Origin: Cytophagales bacterium
GTDB lineage: Bacteria > Bacteroidota > Bacteroidia > Cytophagales > Cyclobacteriaceae
Length of the DNA stretch: 26,043 nucleotides
Direction: 5' to 3'
Assembly: GCA_003500135.1 (NCBI GenBank)
Contig: DNTA01000257.1
Coordinates: 1 to 26,043, forward strand
Shown: positions 11,201 through 19,300 of the stretch, in pieces
Position numbering within the stretch: position 1 is the stretch's first letter
Layout: each line of letters starts with the position of its first letter
Made by a program: the position numbers and the translations under genes
The notes under the pieces: model-generated
The model's input: only the letters and a program-made list of their open reading frames with translations
Told to the model about the DNA's origin: nothing
The model's database searches: none

Positions 11201-14200
11201 ATTACAGCTGTATCAGTGGTGGCGGAACCGGTGAGATCACGGCGGATGCCAATGGCAGCGTTAATCCGACAGAATACGACTTTACCTGGTTCCAGGGTAC
11301 GGATACTTCGGGGGTTACCAATACACCGATCACTTATGCCCCACCGCATATTGCGCCTAACCTCGACGACACTACCTATACCGTAGTCGTTACGGACATC
11401 ACGGATGACAATGCAGGATGTGTGGCCAAACGTTCACTTACCGTTCCATACGTGAAAACCACAGTAACCATACTGGAAGCAGATATTGCGATTACGGATC
11501 AGACCATATGCGGACCGAACGGTACTATTGCGATCACTGCCATCAATGAAGACTTTCGGGATGGCAATCCGCCGGCAGTAACAAATCCTCCATATTTAGG
11601 ATTTTATGATGCGGAATTGCTGAATGATCAATTGCATCCGATCAACCCCGCCTTTCCCGATAGTGCCTATGCCAACTTTGATGCGGTTGCCGGGGCATTT
11701 ACCAATGTGCCTGCGGGTACGTACTACGTACGTGCGCTCAATGCCACAACAGGTTGTTCATTCGGGCCAACTACTCAAGCCATTGTAAGAGACCGAAGCA
11801 ATGAGCCTTTATTTGCCATAAACGAAACGAACCCGGATGAATCTTGTCCGGGAGGTATGCCCAATGGCGCCTTGTTAGTAACCGCCGCGGGCGTTTCGGA
11901 CAATGACACCAACCAGGGGAACTTCACCTTCGACTGGTACGAGACAGCCGGTAATACTTTGATTCGCTCCGGGGCTACCATAAACGGACTGGCTGCCGGT
12001 CAGTACCGCGTGCTCGTGACAGACAATTCCGGTTTGGACCAAAACTGTACGGTGGAAGGTACCTTTACGGTATCGCGCGACCAGCGAACTGTGGCTGTGG
12101 CCGCCTCTCCTTTTGACCAAAACGTTTGTTACCCGAATGGAGAAGTAAATATTGACCGGGTTACTATAAACGGTACTGACGACTTAACCTTTAGTGGTGA
12201 TTATCAGTTCAGGTTGTTAGATGACCAACGCAATGTGCTCATCACCTATTCTGACGATTCGACCTTTACCGGACTGAATGCTGCTACCTATTTCGTTATG
12301 GCACGCGATGTGCAAAGCAATTGTGTATCGCAACCGTTCCAGGTACGCGTAGATGACATCAGTGTAGATCCAAATGTAGGCATCGCACTGGTCCAGCCTC
12401 AGTACAGCCGCAATCCGGACCCGACCTCATGGACAGGCGCCCTGCTGGGCAGTGCGAGCCATCCGAATGCCAATATAGATGCTGAAGGATATACCTACAG
12501 CTGGCACCAGAACTCTGTTTCAGCGCCTCAAATAGGTGCTACTTTGGATATCGACAGCCTGGATCAGGGAGTTTACATTCTGGAAGTGACCAGCGATTCT
12601 ACGCTGTGTACCAACACGGCGGTATTCAACCTGCCATTCGAGTTCCTATTACCGGAATTCAGACAGGACCTGGCCAACCAGACAGTATGTGCCCCTGCTG
12701 ATGGTAGAATAACGATTTACGACGTAAACCTGTCTGATTTCAGGAATCCTGATACACTGCGGAATTATGTAGTATACGGTTTTGTCGGACAGTACGATCC
12801 GAACAACCCTGACTTTACTTCTTCCGGTGCCGATACGGCAAGATGGAGCAATCTGTCTGAAGGCATTTATTATCTGCAAATCAGGGAAAGCCGATGGCGC
12901 CTTGAATCACAGCCTGTTTCTGTAATAATTGAAAATGTAAGTACTGATCCGGTGATCTTCTTCAATCCGTCGGTATCACGTGACCAAACCAGTTGCGAAC
13001 CGAATGATCCATTATCAGTAAATGGGGCAATTGGTATAACCGCCCAGGAAGTGGACAACTCGACCGATACTTATCAATATCAATGGTACCGGGGGGTAAG
13101 CGTTGACCCGGCCAATATCATAACCGATTCAACGAGAAGCGTCATAACCGGAATGATGTCGGGAAGCTATACGGTTGAGGTATTTAATGACCTGACCCAA
13201 TGTACTTCTGCCAAAACATTTAATATCGTGGATGATATCAACCGTCCGGTAGTAAGCGCTTCGGCAACGCCGCTTACCAATTGCAATCCGGCGCCGGTAA
13301 ATGGTGTAGTCGCGGCGAACGTAATCAACTCGAACACCTCGCATATCTTCAACTGGTATGTAGGTACTGAAGCTACGGGTACTCCGGACTTTGAAGGTCC
13401 GGTATGGGAAGATCGTCCGTTGGGTGAGTTTACTGTACGGGCGATCGACGCCAGCCTCGGAACGTGTATTTCCGATCCGGTAACGGTACGTGTAGATGAC
13501 GGTACCATGCGACCTGTCATTAACTTGCAGCCGATCCTTCCTCTGGTCAACTGCGATCCGGAACGTCCGAATGCTGTAGTTGCAGCCACGGTTAATGGAA
13601 ATGTGGTTGGGCACACATTTGAATGGTTCTATGAAGATAACTTGTACTATTCAGGCCCTACGGCTGACAATTTGAGTGACGCCACCTATCAGCTTGTTGT
13701 AACCAATGACATAACCCAGTGTGCATCGACGGTAGATGTTCGTCCTGATGTGGCATTCCGATTGGTTGATGCACCGGATGTAGCCATTCTGCAGGACCGT
13801 ACCAGTTGCCTGGTACCTAATGGAGCGGCAACCTCGAATGTGAATGGAAATGTGGCCGATTATATCTTCCACTACTACTATATCAGTAATGGTGAAGAGC
13901 AAACTGATAATCGTTTTGAAAACAACATTATTTACGACCTCGACTCCACCGGCTACTATGTGACGGCGGAAGACCGGTCAACCGGATGTTTCTCTGAGCC
14001 AATGCGCTTCTATATTGACGATGCGACCTATTATCCGGAATTTATCGTGGAAACCACACCTTCCAACTGTATTGAACCTACGGGTACCGCTGAGATCAGG
14101 TATGAAGATGTGACGCAATTTGTAAGCAACGTTGATTACATCAACCTGGAAACCGGTGAGGAATACAACAATGAAACGCTGAATAATGTGCCATTTGGTG

Positions 14201-14562
14201 AGTATATGGTATTGGTAGAGGGTACGGAAGGATGTATTAATGAAAAAGAATTCAGCATTTTGGGCGATGTTATAGTGTACAATGGAGTATCGGCCAATAA
14301 TGACGGTAGAAATGATATTTTCAATGTATTGTGTATTGATCAGTTTCCCGAGAACAATGTGAAGATCTTTAACCGTGCCGGCATGCTGGTATACGAAATG
14401 GACGGTTACGATATCAATGATTCGCAAAAAAGTTTTGATGGTATCTCCAATAGGGGCGCTGCAATAGCCGGAGAAACATTGCCGGTGGGTACTTATTTCT
14501 ATGTTATCGATAAAAATGACGGAAGTAAACCAATAGTAGGATATTTAGAGCTGGTTCGATAA
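5212..14562 (+). CDS. Giant SprB-like cell-surface adhesin with L-type lectin domain and T9SS type B sorting domain
   Basis: The protein has 3116 residues. A signal peptide lies within residues 1-27 (LLTFAFIFLLGLTQTWAQ); the in-frame ATG at 5227 is an equally good start. Residues about 28-305 form a bacterial L-type lectin domain (DGLAFVMHND, VAVELDTWNN, WDHTAVVYNG), suggesting carbohydrate binding. Residues 309-407 are an Ig/cadherin-like domain (NDNDPDGDALS, then YTPNTNFVGIDSAVYVTCD). From about 408 to 3015 run roughly 26 repeats of 85-110 residues. Each has a first Cys in a SCxPxxPNG-like loop, a YxFxWF strand, an L-x-x-G-x-Y-x-V hairpin and a second Cys before an SxPVxVxIxD strand, resembling SprB-type Ig-like repeats. 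The first repeat is split by a jelly-roll-like insert (about 445-590). Residues about 3020-3116 are a type B CTD (SANNDGRNDIFNV, VKIFNRAG, PVGTYFYVI). A PorP/SprF gene follows after 12 bp, matching the sprB-sprF arrangement. A role in surface adhesion or gliding is inferred; the ligand is unknown. Confidence 0.9.
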   Translation: MRSNYMRKILLTFAFIFLLGLTQTWAQDPFITRYDAIKRSERCFTITEDINNQFGAVWWTERVDFSQDTLFNFVVYMGDKNGNGADGLAFVMHNDPQDTLIDPSRTWNAGGKTYKVEAATGDRGGGLGYADHYTINGQALQRIFPSVAVELDTWNNNDGQDGRNASGWPASPYRGWDHTAVVYNGNMYTEQQVITDNQGNTDRILPLLPILDSSGNVFYGNNKNIEDNRCYTFQIRWEVNADGTQTLELWVDDYDGTTNTSNLQLVMTHTDDMINNVFGGRTVYRFGFTGSTGGARNEQTICLLGENLTPFARDDFVSIPLNTISVIDVESNDNDPDGDALSVPVIITPPRHGTANIFDSVDIDFMRYTPNTNFVGIDSAVYVTCDVNSTKCYAKCDTATVYINVDCVPFSIDAQQLAPNVKCVDSLPDNGSAEAMLAAGSSMWGTLWLEDFSDLSTGTQNDAGATAWTSNGCGRVIYNRYRLWNCTGLFETQEIDISAYTDVSVSINLESNGPMENADYLNVFYVLDGGAEVPFPTNGQNVNNFGNRVATADNLNGNTLRIVIRSRTSANNESYFWDNIRVQAIGAGVTNINFDWYYDRLPDGAPDHTGQVINNLRHGAYYITGRDAITGCPSDTVSVTIDSTGSTVDGFIYNIAPFTSCILPYDGELGAGVRSVGDTLTAGYTFEWYPSNFPKVGPPIRIGPIASNLPANSFAAVIIENATGCETLVVDTVQNNVSLPIISASNLADVTSCINPNSGIAQANVGGTTTGYTFEWFIGNSVQTAPPDYVGDTIDVLPGTQNYTVQAIDNVSQCASDPVTITIQDLSSPPVPVVTNIEPQISCDPNAPTGALSAVVDDGGTQTTTGYTFTWFNGPNDVIPARPGYTGGPDVDSLTAGAYRLIVEEDATGCTAQLDTVVEEAIDTVIIDNLVAAPLTSCVSPDGSITITPDGNIADFTYQVYAGNGVIPANLIADGSNNVFNNLDAGQYTVTISNAVTSCVSAPDTISIQDNTIIPDITLAVTDQLSCAPATPTGQIQVSSYTAGTVADYSFAWFEDDTSGIQLSPTTEVISNLDSGDYALLITHNTSGCTNVYYARVDQRIVYPDVDTVTAVASTFCYSSANGELQAAVNGGLGDEDGYEFIWTNLGTGATLASNADTLINMQPGDYEVTVVHPDTLCYSSPVRAVVLDNTVIPGPDIAITDNTSCDPTNPNGLLEVTAVPNEAAYALGDYNFDWYTGADTTGAATESGTNPYDTLSAGVYALHITNNVTSCDNVVLSSIDDLSTIPVIDNINVNPVVNCGDPYGSSATVTALNGTGSVPANYTFEWTNITDPLNIEVIPETGNAISDNVLDAYALPAGDYEVIAYDPYNCPSDPVSFQITDDSDDPVVSLVTSPNSSCDPTFFNGYITADVSGNAPKVRTDFTFAWEAIPGGAPVADVEQDTLAYNLGSGNYRLTLTDIATQCTTSSVASIINAPATAPLIDTVYTQALLNCASPDGEISWNVSPIETIPPANTTDRTYTFYMEPGTSVDPATATYSDQTTGGGDDEVVFANLDFGDFTAVVVDEFTRCQSDPMSVFLDEAPDLEINVNKVFRPSACNGLDGIVEVTASSTNNSSPTGSGFNFSWEFLGDSPLNSPQAFVGTISNSPFLSEGTNLTSGFYRVIVDDNETGCTGEKVIYLESQPVPVNVILDSNNTAKCDPGEGDIQFRIDKQPLSLPLDQYRVYLYSGDIIDPANLLDSADMVDGPTFIGIFNSLSPGTYLVVAREIGGARCFAEPSVVDIQLIPPEPVISLTPTVDFTCTGALNGTGAITTAIEVGGVPDNGYVFEWFVGTDTSSSGTMIGTNQNISDLFAGTYTLVATDNDDSGPDGEGCIYTETVTIQKDLRDLQITDADITDKHVCNADNGEAVATGISEDGVANLITALPDYQYFELRDSNFDSLTSFNGNPPTPFSDLAPGDYYMIAQNDVTKCFTTPYSFEIEDVTVKPTINMALSSPNYSCISGGGTGEITADANGSVNPTEYDFTWFQGTDTSGVTNTPITYAPPHIAPNLDDTTYTVVVTDITDDNAGCVAKRSLTVPYVKTTVTILEADIAITDQTICGPNGTIAITAINEDFRDGNPPAVTNPPYLGFYDAELLNDQLHPINPAFPDSAYANFDAVAGAFTNVPAGTYYVRALNATTGCSFGPTTQAIVRDRSNEPLFAINETNPDESCPGGMPNGALLVTAAGVSDNDTNQGNFTFDWYETAGNTLIRSGATINGLAAGQYRVLVTDNSGLDQNCTVEGTFTVSRDQRTVAVAASPFDQNVCYPNGEVNIDRVTINGTDDLTFSGDYQFRLLDDQRNVLITYSDDSTFTGLNAATYFVMARDVQSNCVSQPFQVRVDDISVDPNVGIALVQPQYSRNPDPTSWTGALLGSASHPNANIDAEGYTYSWHQNSVSAPQIGATLDIDSLDQGVYILEVTSDSTLCTNTAVFNLPFEFLLPEFRQDLANQTVCAPADGRITIYDVNLSDFRNPDTLRNYVVYGFVGQYDPNNPDFTSSGADTARWSNLSEGIYYLQIRESRWRLESQPVSVIIENVSTDPVIFFNPSVSRDQTSCEPNDPLSVNGAIGITAQEVDNSTDTYQYQWYRGVSVDPANIITDSTRSVITGMMSGSYTVEVFNDLTQCTSAKTFNIVDDINRPVVSASATPLTNCNPAPVNGVVAANVINSNTSHIFNWYVGTEATGTPDFEGPVWEDRPLGEFTVRAIDASLGTCISDPVTVRVDDGTMRPVINLQPILPLVNCDPERPNAVVAATVNGNVVGHTFEWFYEDNLYYSGPTADNLSDATYQLVVTNDITQCASTVDVRPDVAFRLVDAPDVAILQDRTSCLVPNGAATSNVNGNVADYIFHYYYISNGEEQTDNRFENNIIYDLDSTGYYVTAEDRSTGCFSEPMRFYIDDATYYPEFIVETTPSNCIEPTGTAEIRYEDVTQFVSNVDYINLETGEEYNNETLNNVPFGEYMVLVEGTEGCINEKEFSILGDVIVYNGVSANNDGRNDIFNVLCIDQFPENNVKIFNRAGMLVYEMDGYDINDSQKSFDGISNRGAAIAGETLPVGTYFYVIDKNDGSKPIVGYLELVR
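6541..6981 (+). other. Jelly-roll-like domain nested inside the first SprB-like repeat
   Basis: The first repeat opens normally (VKCVDSLPDNGSAEAML) and closes normally (FDWYYDRLPDGAPD, then LRHGAYYITGRDAITGCPSD). Between them, residues about 445-590 carry an unrelated beta-rich stretch: WLEDFSDL start, FETQEIDISAYTDVSVSIN, ADYLNVFYVLDGG, LRIVIRSRTSANNESYFWDNIRV end. This layout is typical of galactose-binding or MAM-like jelly-roll modules. The exact family is not recognised. Confidence 0.6.
9655..12954 (+). repeat. Alternating two-type Ig-like repeats (residues about 1482-2581)
   Basis: In this part of the giant adhesin, two repeat flavours seem to take turns. One has the YxFxWFxGTDTSG strand (units beginning ISLTPTV, INMALSS, FAINETN, VGIALVQ). 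The other has a C-x-P-N-G-E opening, a longer charged YxFxLLD region and an AGTYYVxARD hairpin (units beginning ITDADIT, ILEADIA, VAASPFD, FRQDLAN). The pattern implies a superunit of about 190-200 residues that was duplicated as a pair. The assignment is by eye and clearest between residues about 1780 and 2580. Confidence 0.5.
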
Positions 14563-14574
14563 TTTGCATGAAAG

Positions 14575-15507
14575 ATGAAGTGTCTTAGATATTTTTTAAG
14601 CTTAATACTTGTACTGTCGTCATGGCAGGCTTTTGCCCAGCAACGGCCCATCATTTCCCAGTACATGTTCAATCAACTTGTACTTAATCCTGCTTATGCA
14701 GGCAGGGACGACTATACCTCATTTAATGCCGTTTACCGAAGTCAGTGGGTCAATGTGCCTGGTGCGCCGGAATTGGGCTCATTCACTGCTCAAACTGGTT
14801 TTAAAGACCGACCAATTGGTGTGGGATTGATGTTGGCTTCGGATAGAATTGGTATCCATAACAATATGTTTATTTTCGGAAGTTACGCGTATAATATCAG
14901 GATGCAAAACGGTGGCAAACTGGCCCTGGGACTGCAGGCAGGTTTTAACTATTTGACCAGTGATTTCAATCAACTTGATATTCTTGATCAGGATGACCCC
15001 TACCTGTCCGGCCAACAAACCAAATTTCTTCCTAACTTCGGTACCGGACTGTACTATCACGATGCCAAAAACTATGTAGGGGTATCGGTACCTTACATTC
15101 TATCCAATAAACGCATCAGGGAAGGTGACTTTTACCGTGATGTACGCATTGACCGGAATTACTACATCAGCGCCGGACGACTGATCGATATCGGGCCGAG
15201 AATTATATTAAAGCCCTCAATGTTACTCAGGCTGGGTGACAATATGCCCATTGGCTACGATCTGAACATCAACTTTTACTTCGATGAAATAGTAGGGTTC
15301 GGGGGCTCCTATCGCAGTGGCGACAGCTTTACCATCCTATTTGAAATGTGGGTGAACCGCTATCTGAAATTCGGATATGCCTATGACTATGTGATCAGCG
15401 ATATAGGCGGGTTTACCAAAGGTACACACGAATTGATGCTGCGTTACCGCGTCAATTTTAGTGCACCCCGCAAGCACCGCATGTGCCCGGGGCAGTTGTA
15501 TTTCTAG
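14575..15507 (+). CDS. PorP/SprF-family type IX secretion outer-membrane protein
   Basis: This 310-residue protein has a signal peptide (1-21, ending AFAQ) and the PorP/SprF signature: ISQYMFNQLVLNPAYAGRDDYTSFNAVYRSQWVNVPGAP. Alternating strands follow, such as PIGVGLML, GKLALGLQAGFNY and VGVSVPYIL, as in an outer-membrane beta-barrel. It ends with a family-typical THELMLRYRVNF strand and a short basic, Cys-containing tail. The length is normal for the family. The ATG lies 12 bp after the stop codon of the 3116-residue adhesin, so the two are almost certainly cotranscribed. SprF of Flavobacterium johnsoniae is needed for secretion of the adjacent SprB adhesin, and type B cargo generally depends on such a partner. 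By analogy, this protein probably helps export the upstream giant. I leave the symbol blank because several paralogs share the fold. Confidence 0.92.
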   Translation: MKCLRYFLSLILVLSSWQAFAQQRPIISQYMFNQLVLNPAYAGRDDYTSFNAVYRSQWVNVPGAPELGSFTAQTGFKDRPIGVGLMLASDRIGIHNNMFIFGSYAYNIRMQNGGKLALGLQAGFNYLTSDFNQLDILDQDDPYLSGQQTKFLPNFGTGLYYHDAKNYVGVSVPYILSNKRIREGDFYRDVRIDRNYYISAGRLIDIGPRIILKPSMLLRLGDNMPIGYDLNINFYFDEIVGFGGSYRSGDSFTILFEMWVNRYLKFGYAYDYVISDIGGFTKGTHELMLRYRVNFSAPRKHRMCPGQLYF

Positions 15508-16023
15508 ATACCAGCGCTGTCTGTTCCATCGGCGAAGGTATCTCCACAATCCTCATTAACTATAAGATTGATAGGGAAACATGCTTAATCTTCCTTATTC
15601 ATTAGAAAAGCCTTCTGACCATATCCAGACTAAACATACAGGATATTTAAGAAAAGTATATATTTATATTAAAACAAGTATATATTTATTTAACGATAAG
15701 TATATACTTATTTATATTTATGTATATATTTAATTACAGACATGTATATACATATTTACAAACATATATATATTTACTTTAATACAAGTATATACTTATT
15801 TATATTTAAGTATATATTTAAATTCATTTATATATATACTTTATTTTATTTAAATATATATTTAAAATTATATGCTTCTGACCTGGATTTCTCATTGCCC
15901 GTAAAAATCTATTTTTATTTAAAAAAACCTGTGAAGCAGAGTTTGAATGTAGGTCAATCACTATTCAGTCATGGTATTTTTTAATTAAGATTCAAAAAAC
16001 GTATTGAATGAACAAAAGTGTTC
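15508..16023. other. 516-bp convergent intergenic region
   Basis: This is the junction between rightward genes ending at 15507 and leftward genes ending at 16024. It contains the 22-bp tandem array, and the 9-bp sequence CTTCTGACC at 15612-15620 and again at 15875-15883, on either side of the array. GATACC (15507-15512) and GGTATC (15537-15542) could pair as a weak post-stop hairpin. I see no gene and no strong terminator. Confidence 0.7.
15654..15873. repeat. Ten-unit, 22-bp A/T tandem repeat array
   Basis: Units begin at 15654, 15676, 15698, 15720, 15742, 15764, 15786, 15808, 15830 and 15852: ten copies with exactly 22-bp spacing and no indels. All share a TATATA core, usually within AAGTATATATTTAT or AAGTATATACTTAT. 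The 12-mer AAGTATATACTT is a perfect palindrome. Units 3 (15698) and 7 (15786) are identical over all 22 bases; the others differ mainly in the last eight. The period is close to two helical turns, which would put every core on the same DNA face. Since 22 is not a multiple of three, the array is not a protein repeat. Possible roles are a protein-binding array, a bent or easily melted segment, or a minisatellite; the sequence does not decide. Confidence 0.9.
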
Positions 16024-16329
16024 TCATTGTCCCACATTTACTTTACCGTAATTTGTGATCTGAACCCCTACATTATTATTTTCAGGATTAGAATCATTAA
16101 CTTTTAATTCGCCTTGAATATTAATTGTATTTCCATCTACTTGCAGAAATGAATTATTTACCTCATCAGATATTGTAAGGGATTTACATTCTGAATCAGA
16201 CGATAAATGTATGATATGCCCTTTAATAACTACATCAGATTCAATGCCTGGAATAGTACCATCGGGTAGTCCACCTTCCATTGGAGACCAGTTATTTGGA
16301 TTTGACCATTCCCCATTATGAATAGAATA
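16024..16329 (-). other. Shared C-terminal GxW module, copy A
   Basis: These are the last 101 codons of the interrupted gene. Counted from the first Tyr, the copy carries Y1, G6, W8, W14, P27, V33, I35, G37, I40, L51 and L62. The other two copies (21393-21698 and 24021-24335) keep all of these positions except that residue 51 is Val in one. They align without gaps for about 70 columns. Confidence 0.75.
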
Positions 16330-19300
16330 ATGTCTACTTGAAAACTCTATATTCATTGGTGTGTAGGTAGTATTGTATATTCTTGTGTTCAAACCAGCGA
16401 ATGAAGTATTAATCACTGTAATAGGAATATCAGCTGCTTCCGAATCTCTTTTATCTGATTGGATGATAGTTCCACGGTTCGCATCAGGACCAAGGCTTGC
16501 TTCCCCCCCTGTGATACTAATTCCATGACGATTGTAATCTAAAATTTCATTTGTTTCATTCCAAATAATCCGTACTGCAACTCCATTTTCTCTATTCACT
16601 ATGAAGCTTGGATTATTTAAATTAAAATTGAAATCAAATCGATCCTGACCCCAGCCCTGCCAGGGACTTACGCTTGGTTGAAATTCAAAACATGCCACAG
16701 TTTTGTGTCCGCTTTCATAATTTTCTGTTATGGTATTAGCTATTTGTTCATCCGACATATTCTTGGTGTCCACATACATGTCCTCATAATATATGGTGAA
16801 TGTTCTTAAAGGATCATTATTGTGGTCCCTAATTAAAAAAACACCATTCAATTCGTCAAAAGAGGGAAGTTTAAAGGTACAGTTATTATAGTTCTCCTCA
16901 AATGGCGCGGTTAATTTCCGCGTGTTATATCTGACTACTCCCATTGGAAACAGGCAATTATTATAAGTGATTTTACTTCCGGATGTATGCCAAATTTGTG
17001 GTGATCTGATTGTTGAATTATTAAATTCAATAGGCGCTGTAAATTCATCCCATAATTGCAGGGAATTAAACTCTTTGCATTCAATAGACACGATACTATT
17101 ATATCTGAAATTAATGGCATCCCGATCATCCCTTCCCTTTACATGTGACACATAAAAGCGACCTTTTCCCAATATATTGTATTCTCCGGCCCCACCACGC
17201 CAGTCACTAATTATGGAATGATGTTTTGAAGTATCTGTATTGAACCAAATCACTGCATCTTCCTCAAAGAAAATATCGATGCCCGGCATAGTGATATGTT
17301 CGTCTCTGTAGGTGCCTTTTCTTACATAAACCAGATAATTCAGACTATCATCCTGATACATATTGTATGCCGCAACGGAAGCTTTATGAGGTAAAGACCA
17401 TGGATTGTAGGGGTCATTTATAACTGCCAGACTGTCAACACCATGCATATCTACATGCAATACTTTATCATAATTATCTACGATGTTGTTTATTTCTATA
17501 ACTTTAACAATAATATCCCTTCCAGAGATTTCTAAATCAGTAACCCAATCATTTGTTTTTACACAATAATAGTTGCCGGCATCATCCAATGAGGCGTTCT
17601 CAATAGAATATATATTGCTAGTGGCACCCACTATGGCATACGTTGAATCTGCCGTTTTTTTATACCATTGATATTTCGTGTGTTCGCCATCTAATGGTAT
17701 GCTAAATTCAATTTGGCCTTCTAAAGGAATTGAATAAAATTGAGGATCATGAACTTCACCACGTAAATATTTAGTTGACTGATTTTCAACAGAAATACTA
17801 TTAAATATTGTTTGACCGGGACCAGTATATACTTTTTCCAGCTCTGAGAAAGAAAAAAAGTTCCAGATAATGTTCAAATTCATTTGATAGGCCCAAACGG
17901 GAAATTGATTATTCTGGAAACCAGTGAGTTCATTATCAGATAAATCGATGTCTGAAATGTATTCAATATGAAAAATTGAATTGGGAATTTTGCCGCTTAA
18001 AAGGTAATTATACGCAAAACTCATTCTCTCAAGTCTATTTAATCCACCGAGAGATTCAGGGATCTCGCCTGTCATTCCAACATATTCTAATGATAATAAT
18101 GTCACATCACCATTCTCAACAAAAACACCCCACCAGTTTGCAAAATCCTGGTTGGTTGTTCCACCTGTCAACCAATGGATATTGTAATCTCGTGCCCAGT
18201 TGACCCCTCCAGTTTGCTCATAAAGATCAACCAATGCTTCATACTCAACTTTGTCCCATACATACCCCTGTTCATATGCTTTAAAAGATATTTCCAGATA
18301 ACCTTCTTGTTTATAATTAATCGAATCACCACTTCCGTTATAAGGGAATAGCGATAAAAAATATTCAGCATCAGCCGTCAAATTATAGATTTCAAAATTA
18401 TCATCTACAAAATTCTGCACATAGTAACCATCGCTAATTTCATCTCCTGAATTAAAACCATTATCTCCACCGGTATATACAACACCGTCTTTAGGCAATA
18501 TGGAAATCGGATTTGTACCAATAACAGCAATTATTCCTTCTGCACCTTCCCTTTGAGCACTTCCCCTGGCATGGTTAGTGGTTATTCGACCGAACTCAAT
18601 TTCTTTAATCGAATGCTCCGGTTCAACTGCCAAGGGCTGTTCGGACAAACTGGTATTCAGATATAAATCAGATACCTCGCCCGCAGATAAAGCTTTATCA
18701 TATACTCTTAAGTCGTCAATCCATCCATTCCAATACTCATTGGACATATTGATTTGATTTCCTACAAAGAACTTTGACAGGCTTAGATTCCATGACTTAT
18801 CTGCCCGGTATAACTCCATCCCATCAGCATATATTGTTGCAGAAGTTCCGTCATATGTTAATACTATATGATGCCATTCATTATTTTGCCAGAAGTCTTG
18901 TATTTGTATATCATTTCCATACCCCCCTCCAATTAGTTGAGTGTTGTTCTGACCAATAAACATTGCGCTATTATTACTCGCTTCCCCATACGAAAAAATT
19001 ATCCGATAGCCATTATCGGTTGTGGTGGATTTGGCCCAGACGCTTATAGAACGTGGTGAAAGTCCGTCTGGAAAATGACTTGTATTGGTATTTAATTCCA
19101 AATATTGATTCTGCCCATTCAAAAATAGCGATTTAGCACCTTCTTTTCTATCAAATTCGAAAACCGAGCCATTGTAGGCAATAGCACCAACATTAAAATT
19201 TGAACTATCTGTTAAATCTCCCTCAAAGCTCAATCTTAGTACCGGTTCATCTGATATGGGTTGAGGCAACGGGATATTCAAATGAACAATTTGACTCAAC

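Noticed and set aside
13129..13614. 161-residue minus-strand open frame (with a second overlapping one at 13167-13616)
   Set aside because: Both are antisense shadows of conserved adhesin repeats. Two overlapping frames in the same place reflect codon bias, not genes.
15654..15873. CRISPR array
   Set aside because: The units are contiguous 22-mers with no unique spacers, and no cas genes are present.
15742..15984. 80-residue open frame rich in Tyr, Ile and Lys
   Set aside because: It is produced by the A/T-rich 22-bp array. The 22-bp period shifts frame at each unit, and there is no domain, signal or leader to support a gene.
15875..16020. Terminator for the leftward genes in the A/T run near 15905-15935
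   Set aside because: T and A runs occur but no stable stem with a following T tract on the minus strand could be found.
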